The notes under the pieces are model-generated. The model had not been told where the DNA came from and searched no databases. It saw nothing but the letters and a program-made list of their open reading frames with translations. Positions 37,402 to 46,178 of a stretch of 61,498 nt of DNA are shown here, piece by piece (position 1 is the stretch's first letter; the number at the start of each line of letters is the position of its first letter). This DNA comes from Polaromonas sp. Lineage in GTDB: Bacteria; Pseudomonadota; Gammaproteobacteria; Burkholderiales; Burkholderiaceae_C. The translations under genes were made by a program, and so were the position numbers. The stretch is from NCBI RefSeq assembly GCF_012927485.1, contig NZ_JABBPC010000022.1:1-61498 (forward strand), given 5' to 3'.

Positions 37402-40377
37402 TTACGCTCTCTCGACGTTGCAGACCGTCGTTTTGGTTTCCTGCATCATCGTCACACTGTCGTAACCGTAAGTGGTTCCGGTGTTAATGGCCTCGCCGCG
37501 CACTATCGGCGCCGCACCATTCGGGTAGTAGGCCAGCATATCGGCCCCTTGCCAGCGTCCGGAAAAGTGAAATGGCATAAACACCGTATCGACACCCACC
37601 CGTTCCGTCACCATCGCCTGAACATTGAGACGCGCGCCCGTCGGGGTGCTCACCCAGGCACGCTCGCCGTTGCGAATACCTTTTTCGGCCGCGACCTTGG
37701 GATTAATTTCAATGAACATTTCCTGTTGCAACTCAGCCAGCCAGGGATTCGACCGTGTTTCCTCTCCACCGCCTTCGTACTCCACTAGTCGGCCGGAGGT
37801 CATGATCAGCGGAAACTTCTCATGTATCTTGTCGGTGACATTCTTTTGCTGAAGCGATTTATACAAAGTCGGCAGCCGCCAGAAAGTCTTTTTGTCATCG
37901 TGCGTTGGATATTTGGCGACCAGATCGGGCCGAATGCCGTAAAGCGGCTCACGGTGCTGCGGGATGGCATCGGGAAAATTCCACACCACCGCCCGCGCCT
38001 TGGCGTTGCCAAACGGATGGCAACCATGATTTTTCATGACCACGCGAATGATGCCGCCAGAAGAATCAGTCTTCCAATTCTTCCCATCGGCCGCCACTTT
38101 TTCGGCCTCGGTCAGCTCTTCCCACCAGCCCAGCTTTTTCACCAGCAAGTGGTCGAACTCCGGATAGCCCGTGGTGATATCGGCGCCTAAAGAGTGTGAG
38201 CCGTCTTCTGCCAATAAACTCTGGCCTTCGCGCTCCACGCCAAAATTAGCGCGGAAGTTACCACCTCCGTCCATGACATGCTTTGAGGTGTCGTAGAGGT
38301 TGGGTGAACCGGGGTGTTTGAATTCCGGTGTTCCGTAGCAGGGCCATGGCAGACCAAAATAATCGCCCGTGAGGTCGTAACCGGTCGCCTTGTCTTTTCC
38401 GCCTTTGGCGCGCAGCGTTCTCACATCGAAAAGATTCATGTTGCGCATGTGCGCCTTGAGGCGCTCAGGACTCTGGCCGGTGTAGCCGATGGACCAGCAA
38501 CTCTTGTTGATTTCGCGCAGGATGTCTTCGGGCACGGGTTCGTCCATACCCTTGACCTTCTGCAGCTTATAGTTTTTGACGAGTTCCTTACCATAGCCCA
38601 ACTTGTCGGCGAGCTGGTACATGATCATGTGATCGCTGCGGCTTTCCCACAGCGGTTCAATCACTTTTTCGCGCCATTGCAAGGAGCGGTTCGAGGCCGT
38701 CACTGAGCCGGTAGTCTCGAACTGGGTAGCCGCTGGCAACAGGTACACCGCACGGTTCGGGTTAAGGTCTTCCGGTTTTCCGGGCATCGCCGCCATGGCG
38801 GCGGTTGCCGAAGGATACGGGTCAATAACGACCAGCAAATCCAGTTTATCCATCGCCCGCTTCATTTCCAGACCACGGGTCTGCGAATTGGGCGCATGAC
38901 CCCAAAAGAGAACTGCGCGCAGATTCGAGTCCTGATCAATAAACTCGTTCTTCTCCATCACGCCATCAATCCAGCGCGAGACCGTGATACCCGGCTTGCC
39001 CATCATGGCCGGTGAGGCATAACGTCCTTTGATCCAGTCGAAGTCCACGCCCCAGGTTTTGGCAAAGTGCTTCCACGACCCCTCCGCCAGACCATAGTAG
39101 CCAGGCAGCGAGTCGGGGTTGGGGCCGACATCAGTAGCGCCCTGCACGTTGTCGTGGCCCCGAAAAATATTGGTGCCACCGCCGGAAACGCCGACGTTGC
39201 CGAGTGCAAGCTGCAAAATACACGACGCCCGAACGAACGCATTACCCGTGGTGAGCTGGGTCTGACCCATACACCAGACGACGGTCGAGGGCCGATTCTT
39301 GGCCATCATTTCAGCCGCCATGTAGACGCGCGCTTCAGGAACGCCGCAGGCTTCTTCAACCTTGTCGGGGGTCCACTTGGCCAGCACCTCTTGCTTGACT
39401 TTGTCCATGCCATAAACACGGTCGTTGATGTACCGGGTATCTTCCCAGCCGTTCTTGAAGATGTGATAAAGCATGCCGAACAGGAACGGGATGTCCGAGC
39501 CCGAACGGAGGCGGATGTATTCGTCTGCCTTGGCCGCCGTGCGCGTGAAACGGGGGTCGATCACGATCATCTTGCAACCGGTTTCCTTGGCATGCAACAG
39601 GTGCAGCATGCTGACCGGGTGCGCCTCGGCTGCGTTCGAGCCGATGTACAACGCGCACTTGCTGTTCTGCATGTCGTTGTACGAATTGGTCATGGCGCCG
39701 TAGCCCCAAGTGTTTGCGACCCCTGCCACCGTGGTCGAATGGCAAATACGGGCTTGGTGGTCGCAGTTATTGCTGCCCCAAAAACTGACGAACTTACGCA
39801 GCAAGTACGCCTGCTCATTGTTGTGTTTCGAAGAGCCGATCCAGTAAACGGAATCAGGGCCACTGGTCTTGCGCAACTCTAGCAGCCTGGCGCTGATTTC
39901 ATTAAGCGCCGTGTCCCAGGTGATCCTCTCATATTTGCCGTTGACCAGCTTCATCGGGTAGCGCAGGCGGTACTCGCCGTGGCCATGTTCACGCAGGGCG
40001 GCGCCTTTGGCGCAATGAGCACCCAGGTTAATGGGCGAATCAAATACGGCCTCCTGGCGCACCCAGACGCCGTTTTCAACCACCGCATCGACCGCACAAC
40101 CCACCGAGCAGTGGCTGCAGACCGTGCGTTTGACTTCGATTTTCCCCTTCGCCTCACCGGCTCCGGGTGTCGCTGCCCTGGCTTTTTTAACCAACGTCAA
40201 CTGGGTGGCCGCGAGGCCGACACCGACGCCCAGGCCCGAGCGCCGCAGGAATGCACGCCGGTCCATGGTGGGCAGCGCATTGGACAGGCCCCGCGAAAGG
40301 CTTTGCACAAAGCGTGCCGAGCCGGTGCGATGCGCCGTATCGCTGGATATGCCGGGCGTTTTTTTCGTGAGAAGCAT
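37402..40377 (-). CDS. fdhA: Formate dehydrogenase catalytic (alpha) subunit, Tat-exported, cysteine form
   Basis: The 991-residue protein starts with a Tat signal (RRAFLRR at residues 40-46; the ATG at 40266 would give a shorter, more usual n-region). Cys87, Cys90, Cys94 and Cys122 hold the [4Fe-4S] cluster. Residue 212 in ARICHSTTVAG is the Mo/W ligand. It is Cys, where E. coli FdnG has selenocysteine, so no Sec machinery is needed. It oxidises formate in the periplasm. It lies 32 bases after the small Tat protein gene and 11 before fdhB. Confidence 0.95.
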   Translation of the reverse strand: MLLTKKTPGISSDTAHRTGSARFVQSLSRGLSNALPTMDRRAFLRRSGLGVGVGLAATQLTLVKKARAATPGAGEAKGKIEVKRTVCSHCSVGCAVDAVVENGVWVRQEAVFDSPINLGAHCAKGAALREHGHGEYRLRYPMKLVNGKYERITWDTALNEISARLLELRKTSGPDSVYWIGSSKHNNEQAYLLRKFVSFWGSNNCDHQARICHSTTVAGVANTWGYGAMTNSYNDMQNSKCALYIGSNAAEAHPVSMLHLLHAKETGCKMIVIDPRFTRTAAKADEYIRLRSGSDIPFLFGMLYHIFKNGWEDTRYINDRVYGMDKVKQEVLAKWTPDKVEEACGVPEARVYMAAEMMAKNRPSTVVWCMGQTQLTTGNAFVRASCILQLALGNVGVSGGGTNIFRGHDNVQGATDVGPNPDSLPGYYGLAEGSWKHFAKTWGVDFDWIKGRYASPAMMGKPGITVSRWIDGVMEKNEFIDQDSNLRAVLFWGHAPNSQTRGLEMKRAMDKLDLLVVIDPYPSATAAMAAMPGKPEDLNPNRAVYLLPAATQFETTGSVTASNRSLQWREKVIEPLWESRSDHMIMYQLADKLGYGKELVKNYKLQKVKGMDEPVPEDILREINKSCWSIGYTGQSPERLKAHMRNMNLFDVRTLRAKGGKDKATGYDLTGDYFGLPWPCYGTPEFKHPGSPNLYDTSKHVMDGGGNFRANFGVEREGQSLLAEDGSHSLGADITTGYPEFDHLLVKKLGWWEELTEAEKVAADGKNWKTDSSGGIIRVVMKNHGCHPFGNAKARAVVWNFPDAIPQHREPLYGIRPDLVAKYPTHDDKKTFWRLPTLYKSLQQKNVTDKIHEKFPLIMTSGRLVEYEGGGEETRSNPWLAELQQEMFIEINPKVAAEKGIRNGERAWVSTPTGARLNVQAMVTERVGVDTVFMPFHFSGRWQGADMLAYYPNGAAPIVRGEAINTGTTYGYDSVTMMQETKTTVCNVERA

Positions 40378-40409
40378 GCAGCTCTCCGTAACAATAAAAC
40401 AAGAAGAAA

Positions 40410-40616
40410 TTAGACGCGTGTGGTTTTGTAGTAGCGCTGAACGTGGTCCGTCAAGCTGTAGCCGCCGCCTTTCTCAGGGGCCGGCTTGGGCTCCCGAGGG
40501 ATGGCGTCTACAGCGGGCACGCCCGGCAGCGCAACGACGGCTGCGGCTGCCGCGCTGGCGACTGCGGCACCCAAAAAGAAACTTCTGCGGGAGGGTTTTG
40601 GCTGGCTATCTTGCAT
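40410..40616 (-). CDS. Small twin-arginine signal protein of the FDH cluster (FdhX-like)
   Basis: The 68-residue product (start ATG 40616 with GGAG seven bases upstream) has a Tat motif RRSFFLG followed by an Ala-rich hydrophobic helix and a short tail ending DHVQRYYKTTRV. It carries no known enzyme domain. Homologues next to fdhA in Shewanella and Burkholderiales are called FdhX and are needed for FDH function there. Here it is the first gene of fdhX-A-B-lipoprotein-C. Confidence 0.8.
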   Translation of the reverse strand: MQDSQPKPSRRSFFLGAAVASAAAAAVVALPGVPAVDAIPREPKPAPEKGGGYSLTDHVQRYYKTTRV

Positions 40617-40819
40617 TTCTATCTCCAAAGAAACTGTATGTATCTGTAATTTTTTCTACTTTACGCCAGAGCGCCGTGCACCACAATGGGTCGCATCAAT
40701 CAAACTGGCAACCCGAGGGAAAACGCTAGCGGATCCTATACGTACTGCCCGGTTTCTGCTCAACGCTCCGATCTCAACCTAAGGCGACTAAGGGCAACCA
40801 GATCAAGAGACACGCCGAT

Positions 40820-41440
40820 TCAGGCCAACATGTCGAACCCCTGCGATTCGACGCCGATAAAAGCTTGTGTGAAGACCGCCAAAGCGCGATAGAAACGAGC
40901 CCTGGGGTGCTGCATGATGGCTTCGCACATCCTTGAAACCCAGGGCTGCAGATGACGCGCAAAAAACTCGCGTTGACGGGTCAGGTTGGCTACTTCCACA
41001 TCGTCGCCGGCAATCAGGTAGCGCATGACTTCGCACAGATAGGCGATATGGTCTTCCGTTTCCGGCATGGTTCCGTCATCGCGGGCCAGCCCCAGTGCCG
41101 CAATATCGGTACGCAGGGCAGCCAGCGGTTTTTCGTTCAGGAATCCACTGAGGTAGTGAGAGCCGAATAGGTACACCTCCGGCTTGCCCACGCCACCGAA
41201 CAAGGCGTCGTATTCCTGGCCCAGCTCCGCCACGGATTGCCCGCGTGCCGCAGCCACCAATTCACCCCATGAACTTTCAAGCAACGCGCCTGCGGCCGGC
41301 GCTTCAGTAACGGCAACACACAGGTTTTGATGCAGCTCAGCCGATGGCGCTGCGTAGTAAAGGGCTGCGAGTAGTCCATAGACTTCGGCGCGAGCAGTTT
41401 CTTCATCAAGGGTGGAAGCTACGAGTTGGGCTTGCGTCAT
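40820..41440 (-). CDS. TorD-like molybdoenzyme chaperone for formate dehydrogenase
   Basis: The 206-residue helical protein has the TorD/DmsD family pattern (RAEVYGLLAALYYAAPS, ELGQEYDALFGG, PETEDHIAYLCEVMRYL and FARHLQPWVSRMCEAI). Such chaperones bind Tat signals and hold apo-molybdoenzymes until the cofactor is in place. Lying between the polyferredoxin and fdhX-fdhA, it is expected to serve FdhA (FdhT-like). Confidence 0.88.
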   Translation of the reverse strand: MTQAQLVASTLDEETARAEVYGLLAALYYAAPSAELHQNLCVAVTEAPAAGALLESSWGELVAAARGQSVAELGQEYDALFGGVGKPEVYLFGSHYLSGFLNEKPLAALRTDIAALGLARDDGTMPETEDHIAYLCEVMRYLIAGDDVEVANLTRQREFFARHLQPWVSRMCEAIMQHPRARFYRALAVFTQAFIGVESQGFDMLA

Positions 41441-41454
41441 GGGTAGCGGCCTGG

Positions 41455-43542
41455 TTAGCGAATATCGGTAATTTTGAGTTCATCGTCCGCAGAATAGAGA
41501 TCAATGACCCGGCAGTCTCCGCACATTTTCAGGCGGTCGGCGGCAGCTCCCTGAAACATGGCGTGTCCTGCCAGTTTGCCGAGCATCGATTCGATCGCCT
41601 TGAGAGTGCCAAAGGGTTTGCCGCAGCGAATGCAGGCATAAGGCTGCATTTCATTCAGCACCATGGCCTCCTTGCGCTGCGGCGAAAGCCTGAACTGCGG
41701 GACGAGCGAGAGCGCCTTTTCCGGGCAGGTTTTCACGCACAGGCCACACTGCACGCAATTCTTTTCGATGAATTTGAGTTGGGGGCGCTCCGGGTTGTCT
41801 TGCAGGGCGCCCGCTGGACAGGCATTGACGCAGCTCAGACACAGCGTACAGGTGTCCTTGTTAATAGCCAGCGCGCCCAGGGGAGATCCGGTCGCCGGCA
41901 GTGAAATCACCTCGGGATGCGCGGGGGCCTGTGACACCAAGTGGTCGAGTGCCAACTCCAGCGTGGCGCGCTTGTCGGCCTGGACGGAAAAACCGGCCGC
42001 TTTCGTCGCACCCTGGGCCGGATCTGCCTGCAGTTGGGCATCCAGCGTGGCCAGATCGCGCGCGTCTTTTGCCTGAAGAATCCGGAAGTGCTCGCCTTGG
42101 TAACCCAGGCCGCTGAGGATGGCCTGCGCAACATCCATCTGCGTCCGCATGGCGTCAAGGTACTGTGGCGCTTCCTCGCCTGTCACGAGTAGCCACACTT
42201 GCGAAGCGCCGTAGGCAATGGCCGAGAGCCAAAGTTCCAGACCAGTCGATGCGGTGTGCCATAACGCCATCGGCAGAACGCGCGCCGGTACGCCCCGGGT
42301 AGCGGAATCAAGCTGAGCCAACCGTCCCAGATCTCCAAGCAGACGCGCGCCCGCTTCCTGGCTGTGCAAAAGCAATGCCGCGTGCCTGCCGCCTGCGCGC
42401 TCGTAGGTAGTCAGTAACGTCTTGATTTTTGTACCCTGGTCGCTGGCACGCGGGTAGGCAAAGGTCAACGCCCCGCTGGGGCAGACCGTGGTGCAGGCAC
42501 CGCAACCCACACACAGGTAAGGGTTCACCTTGATCTGCTGCCGGTCGCGCTCGCTACTCACGGCGGAGGCCGAACAAACATCGATGCACGCATTGCAACC
42601 GGTTTTCTCATTTCGGCTGTGGGCACACAGTTTTTGCTTGTAGACAAAAAACTTGGGTTTCTCGAATTCACCCACGAGCGAGCGCACCTGAAGCAAGGTA
42701 CGGCTGTCCCGACCATCCCAGCGGAAATAGCCTTGAGGCGGTGCCTGCTGCGTAAACGCTGGCGTGGCCCGCAAATCGAGCACCAGGTCAAATGTTTCGC
42801 TCGATCCCACCGGTTCGCGATTGAAGTCGATTGCCCCGGCGGCACCGCAAACCTTCACACAGTCCCTGTGAGATTTACATAGGGCGCTATCAATTTGATA
42901 ATCAAAACCGATCGCCCCTTCGGGACAAGCCACCAGGCAGGCATTGCAGCGGGTGCACAGGTCAAGATCAATCGGGTTGTTGCGTTCCCACTTCAATTCG
43001 AACGCTCCGAGCCATCCCGTCAAATGCCGAATCTGTCCCGCCAGCACCGGGTAACGCCGCTCCTGCAATCCACCGTCACGGCCAGCCCCCATGCTAAACA
43101 AGGTCACTTCCAGCGTGTCCGACAACAACTCGGCAGCACGCTCGGCGGCGTCGAGTTCACCGATGATGAGTAAACGGCCGGCGCTTTTGTAGCTGACGGT
43201 GGGTACCGGCTCGGGATCGGGCAAGTGGGCAACCGCCAGCAGTGCCGCAATTTTCGGCATCGCACCGGCCGCGTCTTTACTCCAGCCGCCAGTTTCGCGG
43301 ATATTGACGAATTTGATGACCGAGGTAGCACCAACAGTTTGCTGCCCGATTTCGGCAAACAAACGCTTTTCCTGGGTGCAGGCCACGACGACGTCATCGC
43401 CCGATTGAATTGCCTTTTGAAACGAACCTGCTTCGCGCCGGCAAAGCGCTGAATGCAGGGTTAGGTTTTCATGAAGTGCCGCGCCCAGGATCTGGGGCTT
43501 CAGGGGCATGGTCTGGTTGCAATCGCAAATGAGAGTCGGCAT
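41455..43542 (-). CDS. Multi-[4Fe-4S] ferredoxin-like protein of the FDH cluster
   Basis: From the ATG at 43542 (MPTLICDCNQTM) the 695-residue protein carries five standard cluster motifs (CTRCNACLVACP, CNACIDVCS, CVGCGACTTVCP, CTLCLSCVNACP, CVQCGLCVKTCP), an extra CKSHRDCVKVC and a C-terminal CIRCG..F pair. No membrane segment or signal is visible, so it is cytoplasmic. It sits between the TorD-like chaperone and DUF3306/DUF3305, a set conserved beside FDH genes in several proteobacterial classes. Electron transfer or cofactor maturation for FDH is inferred. The upstream DUF3306 gene overlaps its start by 74 bases. Confidence 0.85.
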   Translation of the reverse strand: MPTLICDCNQTMPLKPQILGAALHENLTLHSALCRREAGSFQKAIQSGDDVVVACTQEKRLFAEIGQQTVGATSVIKFVNIRETGGWSKDAAGAMPKIAALLAVAHLPDPEPVPTVSYKSAGRLLIIGELDAAERAAELLSDTLEVTLFSMGAGRDGGLQERRYPVLAGQIRHLTGWLGAFELKWERNNPIDLDLCTRCNACLVACPEGAIGFDYQIDSALCKSHRDCVKVCGAAGAIDFNREPVGSSETFDLVLDLRATPAFTQQAPPQGYFRWDGRDSRTLLQVRSLVGEFEKPKFFVYKQKLCAHSRNEKTGCNACIDVCSASAVSSERDRQQIKVNPYLCVGCGACTTVCPSGALTFAYPRASDQGTKIKTLLTTYERAGGRHAALLLHSQEAGARLLGDLGRLAQLDSATRGVPARVLPMALWHTASTGLELWLSAIAYGASQVWLLVTGEEAPQYLDAMRTQMDVAQAILSGLGYQGEHFRILQAKDARDLATLDAQLQADPAQGATKAAGFSVQADKRATLELALDHLVSQAPAHPEVISLPATGSPLGALAINKDTCTLCLSCVNACPAGALQDNPERPQLKFIEKNCVQCGLCVKTCPEKALSLVPQFRLSPQRKEAMVLNEMQPYACIRCGKPFGTLKAIESMLGKLAGHAMFQGAAADRLKMCGDCRVIDLYSADDELKITDIR

Positions 43543-44182
43543 GGTCTTGTGGGCTGCCACCGGAGTCAGGCAATAACTTCGGTGGGCTGGAATTTTCGAG
43601 GCTAACAGGGTCCGAAGGCGCTATATCCGGATACTCCAAGGACTGTGCCACGGTTTCAGTATTAAGGTTATTCGAACTTTCCCCGGACAAAGAGGGGGCG
43701 TCATTCCGATTTAAGCCGCTTTCTCCATCTTCCTCGTCATCAAACAACTTGAGAAATTTCGATCCAACCATCTGCCGGAGCATGGACTCCGGTATCGGAT
43801 CCGCTTTGGAATAGTCGTCAATGTAGATGTCCAGCCCATCCATCACGTTGAAATGCGGATCAGCAAACAGCTTTTTCATCGCGGCGTTGCGTACTTCGGG
43901 TCCGACGTTGCCTGCCATGAAGGGCTTGAAGTCGGAGTCCTTGGTCAGGTGCTTCACATCGTCAAGGGACAGCGCTTGTTCCGCCGGTAGTTCTTGCAAA
44001 ACGGAATCGCCAGCAGCGGGCGAAGGAGGCTGTGCGGCGCCCGGCAACGGAATCCTGCCCGTGGCGGCGTCCGACGCCTCAGTTTTTGCACCCCGTACTG
44101 GCTCCTCCAGGGGGTTGCCCTTTAAAGCTTCCGTTTTTCGGTGCGCCCACCGACCCAGGAATCCCTTGGACGCCTCAACCAT
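43469..44182 (-). CDS. DUF3306 protein of the FDH cluster
   Basis: From the ATG at 44182 the 237-residue protein has the DUF3306 core: GFLGRWAHRK near the start and LSLDDVKHLTKDSDFKPFM..NVGPEVRNAAMKKLFADPHFN in the middle. The C-terminal 90 residues are low-complexity Ser/Pro/Asp. It overlaps the DUF3305 gene by eight bases and runs 74 bases into the polyferredoxin gene. Function unknown; always seen with FDH genes. Confidence 0.8.
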   Translation of the reverse strand: MVEASKGFLGRWAHRKTEALKGNPLEEPVRGAKTEASDAATGRIPLPGAAQPPSPAAGDSVLQELPAEQALSLDDVKHLTKDSDFKPFMAGNVGPEVRNAAMKKLFADPHFNVMDGLDIYIDDYSKADPIPESMLRQMVGSKFLKLFDDEEDGESGLNRNDAPSLSGESSNNLNTETVAQSLEYPDIAPSDPVSLENSSPPKLLPDSGGSPQDHADSHLRLQPDHAPEAPDPGRGTS

Positions 44183-44762
44183 GGCCAGCGCCGCCAAATT
44201 TCTTGTCAGTACTCACCCGCGCAGGGTTGCCAAAGCGGTCTTGCAAAGGCTTGAAGCTTTGCGGGCGCTGGCGGCGCTTGGCTTCCAGCACGTGATGCTC
44301 GTCCACAAAATGCTGCAGCCACTGCACGACGTCAAGCGGCGCGGCTACCTGCTCCACAGTTTCCTGCGCATCGAGCCAGCGCCCGGCATCGTGGTAGCTC
44401 AGCGTGACAATCTGCGGAACGGCCACGGGCTCGTCGGCAAGTGCCGCCTCTTCTTCCATGCGCCAGACCACCCAGAAGCAGGGCCGCAACGTGGTGACGT
44501 TGAGGTAGTAACCCTCCGCATCATCGGTAAAAAGTTCGACTTTAAAGCCAGGGTGCAGCCAGCGTTCTTCGCGCTCGTCCTTGAGAAGCAAGCGCGGCCG
44601 CTCGCCAAAGCCGACCTCGTCCGGCACAACGTCGGCCAACACCCAGCGCCACGGCTGCCAGCGGTTGTCGATGCGCTCGCGGCGCATGACAACCGCCACG
44701 GCTACAAAGGGTCGCCGAATCGCCGCATCCAATTCGGGAGATTGCATCAGAAAATCAGACAT
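44175..44762 (-). CDS. DUF3305 protein of the FDH cluster
   Basis: The 195-residue protein has the DUF3305 core RERIDNRWQPWRWVL..VVPD and FKVELF.DDAEGYYLN with VWRMEEE. No signal peptide or membrane part. First gene of the FDH-associated run DUF3305-DUF3306-polyferredoxin-TorD-like. Function unknown. Confidence 0.8.
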   Translation of the reverse strand: MSDFLMQSPELDAAIRRPFVAVAVVMRRERIDNRWQPWRWVLADVVPDEVGFGERPRLLLKDEREERWLHPGFKVELFTDDAEGYYLNVTTLRPCFWVVWRMEEEAALADEPVAVPQIVTLSYHDAGRWLDAQETVEQVAAPLDVVQWLQHFVDEHHVLEAKRRQRPQSFKPLQDRFGNPARVSTDKKFGGAGHG

Positions 44763-44886
44763 GGCCGCAGTGTACGGCGGTCTTCATACCCGCAGTCGAA
44801 AGGGCTTTTTGGGTAGTTTGTCTATCGGCGCTTCGCCGCTGGGAAGCCAATCGGCCAATCATGCGGACAGAGGAGTCCCGGGGGCT

Positions 44887-45978
44887 TCAGGTGGTTTTGG
44901 AAATCGTGATGGTTGGAAACTTCGCTGAGAAGTCCTTGGACTTGGCCGCCACGGTGATGGCCATCTTGCGCGCGATGCCCTTGTAAATGGCGGCGACGTC
45001 GCCGTCCGGATTAGCCACCACCGTGGGCATGCCACTGTCCGCCTGAACGCGAATTTGCATGTCTAGCGGCAGCGCACCGAGGTAGTCCATGTTGTATTCA
45101 GCGGCCATCTTCTTGCCACCGTCAGCACCAAAAATGTGTTCGGTGTGGCCGCACTGGCTGCACACGTGAACCGCCATGTTTTCGACGATGCCCAAAATCG
45201 GCACGCCAACTTTCTCGAACATCTTGATGCCTTTTTTGGCGTCGAGCAGTGCGATGTCTTGCGGTGTGGTGACGATCACGGCGCCCGTCATGGGCACGCG
45301 CTGGCTCAGCGTAAGCTGGATGTCGCCCGTGCCAGGCGGCATGTCCACGATCAGGTAATCGAGATCTTTCCAGTTGGTTTGACGCAGTAACTGTTCCAGC
45401 GCCTGGGTGGCCATTGGGCCGCGCCAGATCATGGCTTCGTCTTGCGCCACCAGAAAGCCAATCGACATCACCTGAACACCGTAGTTCTCCATCGGCTCCA
45501 TGTTTTTACCGTCAACGCTTTCAGGTCGGCCTTCTATGCCCATCATCATGGGTAGGCTGGGGCCATAGATGTCGGCATCGAGCAATCCCACGCTAGCACC
45601 CTCAGCGGCCAGCGCCAGCGCCAGGTTGACTGCCGTGGTGCTTTTGCCTACGCCGCCCTTGCCGGAAGCGACGGCAATGATATTCTTGACCTGCGGCAAG
45701 AGCTGAACGCCGCGCTGAACGCTATGGCTGGCAATTTTTACCGTGACATTAACCGACACGTTGTCCACACCCGCGACACCCTTGGTGGCCGCAATCAGAT
45801 TCTTTCGCAGCCCCGCGATCTGGCTCTTGGCGGGATAACCCAACTCCACATCAAACGACACATCGCCGCCGCTAAGCTGCAGGTTCTTGATGGCCTTGCT
45901 CGTAACGAAATCCTTACCGGTATTGGGGTCGACTACGGTTTGCAAGGCATTCAAAACGGTCTGTTGTTCTAGGGCCAT
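44887..45978 (-). CDS. mrp: Iron-sulfur cluster carrier ATPase Mrp/ApbC
   Basis: The 363-residue protein has an N-terminal MIP18-like domain (residues 1-90) and a P-loop ATPase (ASGKGGVGKSTTAVNLA, MPPGTGDIQLTLS), with the cluster-binding CSQCG pair. It carries [4Fe-4S] clusters to apo-proteins. It is divergent from metG, the usual neighbour, and lies upstream of the Fe-S-rich fdh cluster on the same strand. An operon link is possible but unproven. Confidence 0.95.
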   Translation of the reverse strand: MALEQQTVLNALQTVVDPNTGKDFVTSKAIKNLQLSGGDVSFDVELGYPAKSQIAGLRKNLIAATKGVAGVDNVSVNVTVKIASHSVQRGVQLLPQVKNIIAVASGKGGVGKSTTAVNLALALAAEGASVGLLDADIYGPSLPMMMGIEGRPESVDGKNMEPMENYGVQVMSIGFLVAQDEAMIWRGPMATQALEQLLRQTNWKDLDYLIVDMPPGTGDIQLTLSQRVPMTGAVIVTTPQDIALLDAKKGIKMFEKVGVPILGIVENMAVHVCSQCGHTEHIFGADGGKKMAAEYNMDYLGALPLDMQIRVQADSGMPTVVANPDGDVAAIYKGIARKMAITVAAKSKDFSAKFPTITISKTT

Positions 45979-46178
45979 CGGGAAACTCTCCGGTTAAATT
46001 TGACAAGGCGGGGTGGATGCGTTTGCTCGGGCGCGTCCAAACTGCGGGGCTACCCGGAAGTCTAACCCGGTGACTTAAACCATGAGCTCGCGGGGAATTG
46101 TCTTCAGACTCCTTCATTAGAGACTTAAGATCGCTGCTTAGTCCCCCAACATTCCCAAGTCCCCTTCAAAGCCGTTCT

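Noticed and set aside
37402..40377. Selenocysteine in formate dehydrogenase
   Set aside because: The ligand position (residue 212) is a TGC cysteine codon; the frame contains no in-frame TGA to recode.
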